Source: Cryomorphaceae bacterium 1068
GTDB lineage: Bacteria; Bacteroidota; Bacteroidia; Flavobacteriales_D; Cryomorphaceae
NCBI GenBank assembly: GCA_027214385.1
Contig: JAPVXR010000003.1
Location: forward strand, 1 to 64,000
Reading direction: 5' to 3'
DNA: 64,000 bases
In this document: positions 54,607-63,589 of the stretch, in pieces
Layout: each line of letters starts with the position of its first letter
Position numbering within the stretch: the stretch's first letter is position 1
Translations under genes and position numbers: made by a program
Notes under the pieces: model-generated
Told to the model about the DNA's origin: nothing
Seen by the model: the letters and a program-made list of their open reading frames with translations, nothing else
Database searches by the model: none

Positions 54607-55379
54607 TCAAATTCTTCCGAAAAATCCGCCAAAGGCTTATGTCAGAAAAGAAATTTAGTTCCTATTTGTTGTATGCGATAGGCGAAATAATTCTCGTCGC
54701 CATTGGAATACTCATTGCCGTAAATGTGAACGATTGGAATAAGGAAAAAGAGCAAGACAGATTAAAGACCGAGTTAACCCGAGAAATGATTGCGGAGTTG
54801 AACTATAATATTGATCGAATAAAATTTCTGGATACGGATACCTCGAAAATGCCATATCCCATTCGCTTTGCTGACTCGCTGTTCATGGAGCGTAGGAATT
54901 ATTTCGAGGGTGGTCTGGACACCAACGAAATTCGTAAATTATTTGTTGGGCCTATTTTTCGATACAATGAATTCAACATGGAATATGATGTGTTCGAACA
55001 AATGAAACAGACCAATGTGATCAATCGGTTCGATAAAAAAGTCAAGACGGCCATTAAAAACTATTATAAGCTTTTGGAACGCGAAGAAGGATACAATCGC
55101 GTAACCCTTGAACCCATCCAGAATGCTTACGCCAAAACGCTATATGGTTACCAGCGCTTAAGGAGGGATTATTACGCTGATTCCCTAACTTATTTCAGTA
55201 AAAACGCCTGGGTATTCGATCCTGATTCAAGGGATTATTTAGACCTTGAATCCTATGTTGATGTCATTGCAGGAAGTGTTCATAGCTCGAGGGCAAGGAT
55301 GCTTAATATTCTTGAAAATTCTGAAGAATTGAAGCTGATTCTCCAAGAGGAACTAGAAAGTGAGGACCTGGATAAATAG
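54603..55379 (+). CDS. DUF6090-like array protein, copy 13
   Basis: 258 aa. The membrane segment is the most diverged in the set (EIILVAIGILIAVNVNDWNK). Its periplasmic part pairs with copy 9: IDRIKFLDTDTSK, GGLDTNEIRKLF, and SRDYLDLESYVDV near 215. The core is MKQTNVINRFDKKV, with the S-G lost. Rich in Tyr and Arg between 160 and 205. It overlaps copy 12 by ATGA; a 73-bp non-coding gap separates it from copy 14. Confidence 0.85.
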   Translation: MIKFFRKIRQRLMSEKKFSSYLLYAIGEIILVAIGILIAVNVNDWNKEKEQDRLKTELTREMIAELNYNIDRIKFLDTDTSKMPYPIRFADSLFMERRNYFEGGLDTNEIRKLFVGPIFRYNEFNMEYDVFEQMKQTNVINRFDKKVKTAIKNYYKLLEREEGYNRVTLEPIQNAYAKTLYGYQRLRRDYYADSLTYFSKNAWVFDPDSRDYLDLESYVDVIAGSVHSSRARMLNILENSEELKLILQEELESEDLDK

Positions 55380-55452
55380 TGTTTTTAGAAATAATTGCCA
55401 GAAATTGTTCTTCCGTGGCACTTGAGAAATCCAAGGAAAATAAGGAACCGAA

Positions 55453-56247
55453 ATGATCAAATTCTTCCGAAAAATCCGCCAGAGAATGATAAAAGAAAGT
55501 AGAGTTTCAAAATACTTTCTCTACGCCATCGGCGAAATTATTCTCGTGGTGATAGGGATTCTTATTGCTCTTCAGGTGAATAACTACAACAATGAGTTGA
55601 AAATCCATAAAGAAGAAATCGCTTTGCTCCAAGATCTGAGAATTGACCTGGAAATGGCAGACGGAAAAATCCAGAAACAATTGAAGTATTTTCGAAGAAG
55701 CCAAGATATTCATTACCAGATTTACAACGAATCCATAGGCAAGGCTTCATTCGACTCTACCATGCGCTACCATGATTTGGTTTGGCACTCAGTAGTGAGG
55801 GATTTCATCGGTGAGAATTACACGTCGAAAATCGGTGAAATCAGCGATGAACGCCTAATGCGAATTTTGCGTGATTATCTCTGGAGGGAGCAATTGGCGT
55901 TGGAAGCAATCGATGAATGGAATGACGTCAAGTTCAACAAGGTTCGACCATTTCTCGATAAAAATGGACTTTACGATAACCAAGTAGCCTTTAACGATGA
56001 TCCCTATGAGTTTATGACCATGGGTAAGGATGGAATTGTAATAAACTACCACAAACTATCGGAGCTGTATGGAACCCAAGATCTTGACCAACTTCTTTAC
56101 TATCTCCGCCATTCAGCCTCTTGGTGCCTGCATTGCATGGGGAAGCTGCAAGATGCAAGTGCTAACCTAAATTTGGCCATTGATTATTACATCGATGGTG
56201 ATTATGAAAAGCTGGATGATATCGAACCACTGGAAGGATATTATTAA
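55453..56247 (+). CDS. DUF6090-like array protein, copy 14
   Basis: 264 aa with MIKE tail (RMIKESRVSKYFLYAIGE) and helix end ALQVNNYNN. The periplasmic part is an outlier: the core is reduced to SKIGEISDERLMRILRD (~124-140), and the C-terminus has a WCLHC motif (W224, C225, C228) followed by a TPR-like helix pair (MGKLQDASANLNLAIDYYID). The W-C-x-x-C resembles a thioredoxin active site but the fold is not evident. It is separated by 73 bp from copy 13 and could be transcribed on its own. Confidence 0.85.
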   Translation: MIKFFRKIRQRMIKESRVSKYFLYAIGEIILVVIGILIALQVNNYNNELKIHKEEIALLQDLRIDLEMADGKIQKQLKYFRRSQDIHYQIYNESIGKASFDSTMRYHDLVWHSVVRDFIGENYTSKIGEISDERLMRILRDYLWREQLALEAIDEWNDVKFNKVRPFLDKNGLYDNQVAFNDDPYEFMTMGKDGIVINYHKLSELYGTQDLDQLLYYLRHSASWCLHCMGKLQDASANLNLAIDYYIDGDYEKLDDIEPLEGYY

Positions 56248-56418
56248 TTGACAAATACAATGAGAATACTCGCCTCGTCATTCCTTTTTTCATTTAGAAT
56301 TTTGTTCTTTGTGTGCTGAATAGAAATGGAGGCTTAGATCATTCAGACAAGAGAATCTAAACTTTCCCAAGAGAAACCGTCTTAAACATATTATTAGTAG
56401 TTAGAAAAACGATTTTAA

Positions 56419-56736
56419 ATGACAATACAAGTAAATACAGACAACAACATCAAAGGCTCTCAAAACATGGAAGCCTATTTCACGGAAAAGATAGAAACGG
56501 GATTAAAACACTTTGCTGATCACATTACTCGTGTGGAAGTGCACCTGTCTGACCAAAATGGAGAAAAGAGCGGGACCAATGATATTCAGTGCCGCTTAGA
56601 AGCAAGGTTAGAAGGGCAGCAGCCCATCCTCGCAGAGAGCAGGGAAGAAAACCATGAAAAGGCCCTGAGTAAAGCCATCAGTAAAATGCAAGCAGCACTT
56701 CGAACCAAGATCGGGAAGATGCAAAACAACAGATAA
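56419..56736 (+). CDS. hpf: HPF/RaiA-type ribosome hibernation factor
   Basis: The 105-aa protein is the short form of hibernation-promoting factor: an N-terminal strand VNTDNNIKGSQNMEAYFTEKI, the helix LKHFADHITRVEVHLSD, and the basic KALSKAISKMQAALRTKIGKM end. It would bind the 30S decoding region and silence ribosomes in starvation. The long-form C-terminal dimerisation domain is absent, as in E. coli HPF/YfiA. It has its own terminator and lies 171 bp after the array. Confidence 0.85.
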   Translation: MTIQVNTDNNIKGSQNMEAYFTEKIETGLKHFADHITRVEVHLSDQNGEKSGTNDIQCRLEARLEGQQPILAESREENHEKALSKAISKMQAALRTKIGKMQNNR

Positions 56737-56742
56737 AACTCA

Positions 56743-56773
56743 GACCAGCCACTGCTCTGGTTTGTGGCTGGTC
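56743..56773 (+). terminator. Palindrome after the HPF gene
   Basis: A perfect 10-bp stem (56743-56752 with 56764-56773) with an 11-base loop follows the stop codon by six bases. The T-tract is weak (cattat), so efficiency is uncertain. Confidence 0.65.
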
Positions 56774-56803
56774 ATTATAAATAAAACCCACGATTTATAG
56801 TCA

Positions 56804-57265
56804 TTGGAGTCGAAGGGCTATAAATTGAAGCAATACGATTTCACGAGACAAGGAGTCATTTTCTTGGTATTTGCCCTATTCCTGGGAATGATAACTACCC
56901 TGATATGGTTTTTCCTTCAGATCTTATTGGAGAGCCTGGGACTTTCATGTGTGGCTTCTTGGAATTGGCTAATTGGATTCGGAGCACTTTGCAGCGTTTC
57001 ACTTCCCATACTCTTTTTTTATCGACACCTCACGCAAGAAACAGTAATGAAGTCTCGATTCACTGCTGATTTGCAACTTTTTAATTCTCTTGAATTTCTG
57101 AGTTTGCAAATAAGTCTGGTGTGGCTCTTCGCTGAGCCAGCCCAATTGTGCAACAGCAATGATCCCCAGCTAGTAGTGGTATTTTTGTATCCCACATTTA
57201 TTGCTGTTCTGTTGATCGTATTCATTGCTTTTGTTTTTCAGGAAAGTGTGAGAAATGAATATTGA
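56804..57265 (+). CDS. Four-helix membrane protein, hypothetical
   Basis: This 153-aa protein has four hydrophobic helices (~17-42, 52-72, 93-110, 123-146). The only start that keeps helix 1 with its basic leader is TTG 56804, a weak choice; Met residues at ~30 are inside helix 1. Cysteines lie at ~49, 62 and 115. No family is recognised. The 240 bp after it to 57506 show no gene. Confidence 0.55.
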   Translation: MESKGYKLKQYDFTRQGVIFLVFALFLGMITTLIWFFLQILLESLGLSCVASWNWLIGFGALCSVSLPILFFYRHLTQETVMKSRFTADLQLFNSLEFLSLQISLVWLFAEPAQLCNSNDPQLVVVFLYPTFIAVLLIVFIAFVFQESVRNEY

Positions 57266-57506
57266 CAGCATTATTGTTGTTCAATATAGAACTTGGGACT
57301 CTCTTATATTTCATCAGCTCAAAACACCAATGAAAAGATCTTCACATTGAGATTTACCTGAGCTAGAATCTGATCTTTGTTTTTCCAGAATGTACTTTGT
57401 GATGTAGTTTTTGTCTTCACCTTAGAATCTCCTTCATGGATTCCCCAATAAATTAGATATTAGCGATTCCGAATTAATTGTCAGTTTAACACTAATAAAG
57501 AATTTC

Positions 57507-60500
57507 ATGTCGATTACGATTGAAGAGATCAACGAAGAGTCTTGGTTTAAAATACCCAATCACGATTCGTTGAGGCCGTTTTTTATGAGTATTGTCAGTG
57601 ATTCCAATCATTGGATGTTCATTTCCAGCAATGGTGGCCTTACCGCGGGACGAAAGAATGCTGAACATGCCTTGTTTCCTTATTATTCTGACGATAAGAT
57701 TACTGAGCTGGCGCACAATACGGGCCCCAAAACCATCTTTCAAGTCGAAACGGATGGTGGTACCCAAATCTGGGAACCCTTTTCAAATTTGAGTTCTGTA
57801 GAATTCAATACCACTCGAAATCTCTACAAGAATCGTCATGGGAATAAAGTTCTCTTTGAGGAAGTTAACCACGATCTGGACCTGACCTTCTGGTATGAGT
57901 GGTGCTCGAGCAATAGCTACGGCTTTGTGCGAAACGCTGCAATTATCAACGATGCCGACCGCAAGCAATCGGTCAATATGCTGGATGGTCTTCAAAATAT
58001 CCTGCCTTACGGTGTAGATAGTGATTTGCAAAAGCGCCAAAGCAACTTGGTAGACGCCTACAAGCGCAGCGAGCTGGCCAAAGAGTCGGGTTTGGGCATA
58101 TTTGCCCTGAGCGCCATCATAGTAGACCGAGCCGAGCCTAGCGAAGCCTTAAAGGCCAATACCGTTTGGTCGCTGGGGCTAAAAAACCCCAAACACCTGC
58201 TTTCGTCATTTCAATTGGCCGATTTCCGAAAAGGAAAGCCTGTAACGGAAGAGGCCGACATGAAAGGGGAGAAGGGAGCCTACTTCATCTCAGCACGTGT
58301 TAATCTGGCTCCGAAAGGAAAACAAGACTGGACCATGGTAGCCAATGTCAATCAATCGCAAGCCGATGTGATTGCCCTGAACCGAGAGATCATGACCAAT
58401 AAAAAGCTTCGCGAAGAGGTATGGGCCAATGTGGAGCTGGGTACTGAAAACCTCAAATCCATAGTAGGAGCAGCCGATGGACTAGAGCTTACCTCTGATA
58501 GTCTGCGCGATACACGTCACTTTGCCAACGTGCTTTTTAATGTGATGCGCGGAGGAATCTTCGATCACAATTACCAAATAGAGAAGAAGGATTTCAGTGC
58601 GTACTTGGAAAAAGCCAACCGGGCATTGTTTGCCAAGCACCAATCTTTTGTTGACGGATTGGATGAGGTGTTTGATAAGTCAGTGCTCATGCAAAAGCTA
58701 GCTGCCATAAACGACAATGACCTTCTTCGCCTCAGCGAAGAATACCTCCCGCTGCGATTTAGCCGTCGACATGGCGATCCGAGTAGACCGTGGAACAAAT
58801 TCTCCATCAATACCAATAGCGAGATAGATGGATCCAAAATCCTCGACTACGAAGGGAATTGGAGAGATATTTTCCAAAACTGGGAAGCACTGGTTCAATC
58901 ATACCCCGACTTTATTGAGGGTATGATCTCCAAATTTCTCAATGCATCGACTTTTGATGGATACAACCCATACCGCGTTACCAAAGACGGTTTCGACTGG
59001 GAGATCAGCGAGCCGGACGATCCATGGTCGTATATCGGCTATTGGGGCGACCACCAGATTATCTACTTGCTGAAGTTTCTGGAATTTCATCGAGATTATC
59101 GCCCGTCGGGATTCAATGACCTTTTTGCAAAGAATTGTTTCGTTTATGCCAATGTGCCATACCGCATAAAGCCGTACAGCGAAATCATCAAAGACCCCAA
59201 AGATACCATCGAATTTGATGAAGAATCAGATAAAGCAATTCGTGAAAGCGTTGTAGAACTCGGCGCTGACGGTGCATTGCGCAGCAGCAGAAAAGATGCG
59301 ATACACCGGGTGAACTTTATAGAGAAGATTTTGGCAACGGCACTTGCCAAGGTTTCCAACCTGATTCCCGAAGCGGGAATTTGGCTCAACACGCAACGCC
59401 CCGAGTGGAACGACGCCAACAATGCCTTAGTGGGCAATGGAGTTTCTATGGTGACGCTGTATTACTTGCGTCGCTTCTTGAAGTTTATGGACGAAGCACT
59501 CGACGATGTAAAAGACGAAAGAGTGGACCTCTCTGAGGAAATGTCTACCATGTTTACGCACATCCTCAATGTGCTGAAAGAGTATGAAGATACACTGGAT
59601 GAGCCAATGGGTGACGAGTTGCGCAAAACCATCACCGAAGGCCTTGGTAAGGCAGCCAGTGACTTCCGTGAAAAAATTTATGACCATGGCTTCAGTGGCG
59701 ACAAGGTTGGGGTAAAAGTGAGTGCCGTTCGGTACTTTGTATCCGTGGCGCTCAAATACATGGAGCATTCCATTAAAGCCAATCAACGCGAAGACAAGCT
59801 ATACCACGCGTACAACTTGATGAGCATGACCGAAACAGGGATTTCCATCTCTTACCTTGATGAAATGCTAGAAGGTCAAGTAGCTGTGCTGAGTTCGGGA
59901 AGCTTGAGTTCGAAGGATGCCCTCGAAGTACTCAATGCACTTAGAAAAAGTGCACTCTACCGAAAAGATCAGAACAGCTATATCCTCTATCCGAATAAGC
60001 AATTGCCCGGGTTCTTGGAGAAGAACAACGTGGCAAAATATTCCATTGATAAGTCCAAGCTATTGCAAAGAATGATTATCAATAGAAATTCTCAAATCAT
60101 TGTAAAAGATGTAGATGGAGGCTTTCACTTCAATGGTAACTTTAGGAATTCAAATGACCTGAAAGAAGGGTTGCAGGCCCTCTCCAATACGGAATATGCC
60201 CCTTTGGCAGAAGCCGAAGAATCTGTGATTCTCGATATCTTTGAGGAGGTATTCAATCACAAAGCCTTCACCGGTCGGTCGGGTACTTTCTTCGGCTATG
60301 AAGGTTTGGGTTCGATTTATTGGCACATGGTTTCGAAGTTGCACTTGGCAGTCTTCGAGGTATGCGAGCAAGCCCATTATGAAGACGGCGACAAGAAAAC
60401 GAGAGACGCTTTGGCCCATCATTTCGATGAGATCGGTTTGGGAATAGGTTTGTACAAAGAACCCAAGCTTTACGGCGCTTTTCCAACAGATCCGTACTCT

Positions 60501-60920
60501 CATACGCCCTGGCATCGCGGAGCTCAACAGCCCGGTATGACAGGTCAGGTCAAAGAGGATGTCTTGGTTCGCTTTGGAGAATTGGGTATTGCCATTGGCG
60601 ACGGACGATTGAAATTCGACCCGTTCCTGCTCAAGAAAACAGAGTTCTTGGCTGATGCTGAGAGTTTTGAATACAGCTCTCTCAACCAAGAACTTACTGA
60701 CGTGAACCTGCCGGCGCATTCCTTAGGGTTCACGTGTTGTCAAGTACCTGTTACCTATCATCTCAGTGGTGATGCTGGATTGAAGATAGAAATGAACGAT
60801 GGTAGCGTTTTGGAAATGATCGGAAACGAGCTGGACAGCGAAAACTCAACGGCTATCTTTCATCGAACGGGAAAAGTTAAATCCATCACTGTCTCTATAC
60901 CTGAAGAACAATTGAGATAG
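57507..60920 (+). CDS. Large glycoside-phosphorylase-like protein (GH94/GH149-related)
   Basis: The 1137-aa protein has no signal peptide, so it is cytoplasmic. The N-terminal part has the supersandwich-like signature SSNGGLTAGRKN (~36-47). The central (alpha/alpha)6-type region shows RRHGDPSRPWNKFSI (~421), DDPWSYIGYWGDHQIIYLLK (20 residues, ~502-521), and TQRPEWNDANNALVGNGVSM (~629-648). The last resembles the catalytic-acid W-N-D segment of GH94-type phosphorylases. Length and architecture fit the ~1100-aa GH149/GH161 beta-1,3-glucan phosphorylase groups better than GH94 (~800 aa). It would then release glucose-1-phosphate from an oligosaccharide. The assignment is from pattern memory, so the substrate is left open. 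Confidence 0.55.
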   Translation: MSITIEEINEESWFKIPNHDSLRPFFMSIVSDSNHWMFISSNGGLTAGRKNAEHALFPYYSDDKITELAHNTGPKTIFQVETDGGTQIWEPFSNLSSVEFNTTRNLYKNRHGNKVLFEEVNHDLDLTFWYEWCSSNSYGFVRNAAIINDADRKQSVNMLDGLQNILPYGVDSDLQKRQSNLVDAYKRSELAKESGLGIFALSAIIVDRAEPSEALKANTVWSLGLKNPKHLLSSFQLADFRKGKPVTEEADMKGEKGAYFISARVNLAPKGKQDWTMVANVNQSQADVIALNREIMTNKKLREEVWANVELGTENLKSIVGAADGLELTSDSLRDTRHFANVLFNVMRGGIFDHNYQIEKKDFSAYLEKANRALFAKHQSFVDGLDEVFDKSVLMQKLAAINDNDLLRLSEEYLPLRFSRRHGDPSRPWNKFSINTNSEIDGSKILDYEGNWRDIFQNWEALVQSYPDFIEGMISKFLNASTFDGYNPYRVTKDGFDWEISEPDDPWSYIGYWGDHQIIYLLKFLEFHRDYRPSGFNDLFAKNCFVYANVPYRIKPYSEIIKDPKDTIEFDEESDKAIRESVVELGADGALRSSRKDAIHRVNFIEKILATALAKVSNLIPEAGIWLNTQRPEWNDANNALVGNGVSMVTLYYLRRFLKFMDEALDDVKDERVDLSEEMSTMFTHILNVLKEYEDTLDEPMGDELRKTITEGLGKAASDFREKIYDHGFSGDKVGVKVSAVRYFVSVALKYMEHSIKANQREDKLYHAYNLMSMTETGISISYLDEMLEGQVAVLSSGSLSSKDALEVLNALRKSALYRKDQNSYILYPNKQLPGFLEKNNVAKYSIDKSKLLQRMIINRNSQIIVKDVDGGFHFNGNFRNSNDLKEGLQALSNTEYAPLAEAEESVILDIFEEVFNHKAFTGRSGTFFGYEGLGSIYWHMVSKLHLAVFEVCEQAHYEDGDKKTRDALAHHFDEIGLGIGLYKEPKLYGAFPTDPYSHTPWHRGAQQPGMTGQVKEDVLVRFGELGIAIGDGRLKFDPFLLKKTEFLADAESFEYSSLNQELTDVNLPAHSLGFTCCQVPVTYHLSGDAGLKIEMNDGSVLEMIGNELDSENSTAIFHRTGKVKSITVSIPEEQLR

Positions 60921-60944
60921 TCCTTTTGAGTTTGGGTTAGAAGC

Positions 60945-61679
60945 ATGGCATACTTAAAAACCGTTGCACTCTTTCTGTTTTTCTTTGGCTCCCTTTTCGC
61001 GAAAGCAGAATACAACGGGTACCACATAGAGTTTGATTTGACGCTTAGCTCGGGAGAGACTGTACACGGTTATCAATACCTCACAGGCTATATTTCCACA
61101 TCTGACGATATGTCGCTGGAAGAGTATATCGAGGGAAGAAAAGATCTCCTTCTCAACAATCACTTTCAAGATGGGCTGGGGGACTACGCCTTTTTTCAAA
61201 ATCGGATCAAGTATGAATGGGGAGGCACCCCCGGGAATCGACACTTCATCTTTACATTGATAGATAAACAGTCCATTGACACCGCTGCCGTAAGAAGCAT
61301 TGCTGTCTCGGAGATCATTCCCTATTCGTATATAACGGGCGTCGTGAGCACACACCAGATGGCCGATACGGTTTGGATGAAGGCAGATCATCTCGAGTAC
61401 CGCACTTTCGGAGGATACCTTTGTTCCTACCAACTCTTCTTTCATGAATGGAATACTGATCTCGAAAAGGCAATTGCCGATGCCGAAACTCAACTAAAGA
61501 AAGTCGAGGACGAAATAGCGCAACTCGAAGAAGACTTGAAATACGTCGATGGAACGGAATACCACGAAATTGAAGCACAAATCGAAGAACTGACAGAATC
61601 TCTTGACCAAATAGCTTCAGATGCTCTCGTTCCGTTCTTTGATTACAAAGTCGTGATCATTGGGGAGTGTACTTGCTAG
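60945..61679 (+). CDS. Exported protein with coiled coil, hypothetical
   Basis: The 244-aa protein has a signal peptide (~1-21, ending SLFAKAE). A beta-rich part (~22-165) has no match I know. Residues ~172-220 form a strong coiled coil (EKAIADAETQLKKVEDEIAQ, then LEEDLKYVD... and IEEQLTE-like heptads), and the chain ends with a CTC tripeptide-like cysteine pair (GECTC). It lies 24 bp after the phosphorylase-like gene and may share its transcript. Confidence 0.6.
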   Translation: MAYLKTVALFLFFFGSLFAKAEYNGYHIEFDLTLSSGETVHGYQYLTGYISTSDDMSLEEYIEGRKDLLLNNHFQDGLGDYAFFQNRIKYEWGGTPGNRHFIFTLIDKQSIDTAAVRSIAVSEIIPYSYITGVVSTHQMADTVWMKADHLEYRTFGGYLCSYQLFFHEWNTDLEKAIADAETQLKKVEDEIAQLEEDLKYVDGTEYHEIEAQIEELTESLDQIASDALVPFFDYKVVIIGECTC

Positions 61680-61884
61680 GATCAAACTTAACCGAAGAAT
61701 TGAGTTCTAGGATTGTCTCCCTCCGGTGGGAGTGGATTTGGTAATGTTTAGGGAGCCAAAGACGAGGGAGGACATCTTAAAATGAATTTGACACGCAAAG
61801 TAAGCTTCAATCTCAAATCAGATGATTCTACATCCTCGATTGACTGCTAAAATTCCCTTTCTTTGGTAATCAGAAGATTCTTCA

Positions 61885-62727
61885 ATGAAAACCAGCTTAC
61901 ACCCACTCTTATCAGCTTCCGACCTGGAGGCACTTCTTGACTCAACTGATCTTATATTAATCGATGCGGGGGCAGGCGCTCCTGCCAAGGAATCATACGC
62001 TAAGAGGCACATCAAAGGAGCGATATACATTGATTTGAACGAAGATCTCTCTGAAATAAAAGAAGATGCAGCTGATGGTGGCCGACATCCTTTGCCTACA
62101 GCAACCGACTTTGGAAATATGCTGGGGAAGGTAGGAATTAGGCAAGGTAGCCATGTGGTGATCTACGACGATAAAGGCGGAGCAAATGCCGCTGCACGTT
62201 TATGGTGGATGCTGCGCTCCATCGGACACGAAAAAGCACAAGTGCTCAACGGCGGACTCCAAGCCGCCGAGCATCAAGGCTTGCCGGTCAACGATGCGAA
62301 GGACAAGGTCGAATCCACAGAAGCTTATCCCGTAACCGATTGGCAATGGCCTACCTCGACTATTGATGAGGTTGAAAGATCTTCCATCACCCGCCAATCA
62401 GTGATCATCGACGTGCGCGAAGCGTATCGCTACAAAGGTGAGTCGGAGCCTATCGATCTAGTAGCCGGACATATTCCCGGAGCGGTCAATATTCCCCTGC
62501 AAGAAAATTTGGACGAGAACGGTCTGTTCCTGTCGCCATCATTGCTTCGAAAAAAGTACGGAGCCATTCTGCATGAATACGATGCCACCATCCACTGCGG
62601 ATCGGGCGTAACGGCTTGCCACACCATACTGGCCCTGGTTTCCGCAGGATTTAAGATCCCCAAACTTTACGTAGGTAGCTGGAGCGAGTGGAGCCGAAAT
62701 GGAAAGCCGATCGGGAAAGAGATTTGA
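61885..62727 (+). CDS. Thiosulfate/3-mercaptopyruvate sulfurtransferase
   Basis: The 280-aa enzyme contains two rhodanese domains. The first (~10-130) is inactive-type, with YAKRHIKGAIYIDLNED. The second holds the active-site loop CGSGVTA with Cys238. That loop is the mercaptopyruvate-sulfurtransferase form, whereas thiosulfate enzymes more often have CRKGVTA. VIIDVREAYRYKGESEP and GHIPGAVNIP precede it. It transfers sulfane sulfur to thiols or cyanide in the cytoplasm. The 205-bp gap before it contains a small hairpin around 61718-61733 and no gene. Confidence 0.9.
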   Translation: MKTSLHPLLSASDLEALLDSTDLILIDAGAGAPAKESYAKRHIKGAIYIDLNEDLSEIKEDAADGGRHPLPTATDFGNMLGKVGIRQGSHVVIYDDKGGANAAARLWWMLRSIGHEKAQVLNGGLQAAEHQGLPVNDAKDKVESTEAYPVTDWQWPTSTIDEVERSSITRQSVIIDVREAYRYKGESEPIDLVAGHIPGAVNIPLQENLDENGLFLSPSLLRKKYGAILHEYDATIHCGSGVTACHTILALVSAGFKIPKLYVGSWSEWSRNGKPIGKEI

Positions 62728-62799
62728 ACGGACTTAGCAGATCGCTCTGAATTTCAAAAGCCACAAACGGCCTTATATTGCAGTCAAAATTGAATTTCC

Positions 62800-63477
62800 T
62801 TGAATACCACCCTCCAAAACCTGATCGAAGCAGAGCGCAAAGCTGAGCTGCTCTTCCAAGCCATTGAAGGCCGCCGGCTCGTTGAGGCGGGAAAAACAGA
62901 GAAACAACTCAACGAAGCGGTATTCGCATTGGCCGACGAACTCCTTGGCATCAAGAAGTTCTGGCACAAGCGCATCGTACGGGCCGGTAAGAATACCCTA
63001 TTGCCTTACCACGACAATCCGCCCGACCTCACCATCCAAGACGACGATATCCTCTTCTTCGACTTCGGGCCAATCTTCGAAGAGTGGGAAGCCGATTTGG
63101 GCAAGACCTACGTTATCGGAAAGGACGAGCGAAAGCACAAACTAAAACGAGATGTAGAACTGGCTTGGCACGAAGGTAAAGCCTACTACGATCAATACAA
63201 AGATTCCTTGACGGGAGCCGACTTTTACCAATACACTTCCGAATTGGCCAAGAAGTATGGCTGGGATTATGGCAATATCCACTGTGGACACTTGATTGGT
63301 AAGTTCCCGCATGAGAAGATAGTAGGAGAGGACGAGATCAATTATATCCATCCCAATAACCACAAGAAAATGAGTGCCCTCGACCAAAACGGTCATGAGC
63401 GGTTTTGGATTTACGAGATCCACCTGATCGATCGAGAGTTGGAGATCGGCGGGTTTTTTGAGCAACTGCTTTCTTAA
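62800..63477 (+). CDS. M24-family metallopeptidase-like protein
   Basis: The 225-aa protein has the pita-bread fold of M24 enzymes. The five metal ligands can be traced: Asp in FFDFGP and Asp in WEADLGKTY (~88-107), His in HCGHLIG (~163), Glu in WIYEIHLID (~206), and the final Glu in GGFFEQLLS. The N-terminal domain of full-length aminopeptidase P is absent, as in methionine aminopeptidase-like members. The only start is TTG 62800. Whether it cuts peptides or another amide, such as creatine-like substrates, is not clear. Confidence 0.75.
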   Translation: MNTTLQNLIEAERKAELLFQAIEGRRLVEAGKTEKQLNEAVFALADELLGIKKFWHKRIVRAGKNTLLPYHDNPPDLTIQDDDILFFDFGPIFEEWEADLGKTYVIGKDERKHKLKRDVELAWHEGKAYYDQYKDSLTGADFYQYTSELAKKYGWDYGNIHCGHLIGKFPHEKIVGEDEINYIHPNNHKKMSALDQNGHERFWIYEIHLIDRELEIGGFFEQLLS

Positions 63478-63589
63478 TGATTCGGCATTGATCCAAAGAC
63501 CAATAGCCATTGATCGAATATGCAACTCCTAAATTATCCATTAAGATTACTAATCATTTCCCGATCTTTAGGAAAATAAAAACTGAATT

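Larger units (their letters stand above)
45220..56247 (+). repeat. Tandem array of 14 DUF6090-like membrane-protein genes plus one remnant
   Basis: Fourteen full paralogues (241-269 aa) and a 50-codon remnant stand head to tail over 11 kb. Nine of the fourteen junctions are 4-base ATGA overlaps; the other gaps are 31, 10, 8, 25 and 73 bases. Each copy has a basic cytoplasmic tail (MIKFFR.IR..L), a helix with GEI.LVVIGILIALQ.N.W (~22-46), and a ~200-residue periplasmic part. That part has a first helical stretch and a common core near residue 130 (SG.L.LI.ND.L...L in most copies). The positive-inside rule places the N-terminus in the cytoplasm. Most copies share the identical opening atgatcaaattcttcc. 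The pattern matches Pfam DUF6090, a Bacteroidota family without known function. Confidence 0.9.

Noticed and set aside
45220-56247. Toxin-immunity array, as in polymorphic toxin systems
   Set aside because: No large toxin gene, no alternating toxin/immunity pattern, and every member has the same anchor and domain order.
60150-60719. 189-codon antisense frame inside the phosphorylase-like gene
   Set aside because: The sense strand is clearly coding throughout, and the antisense product has no known motif.
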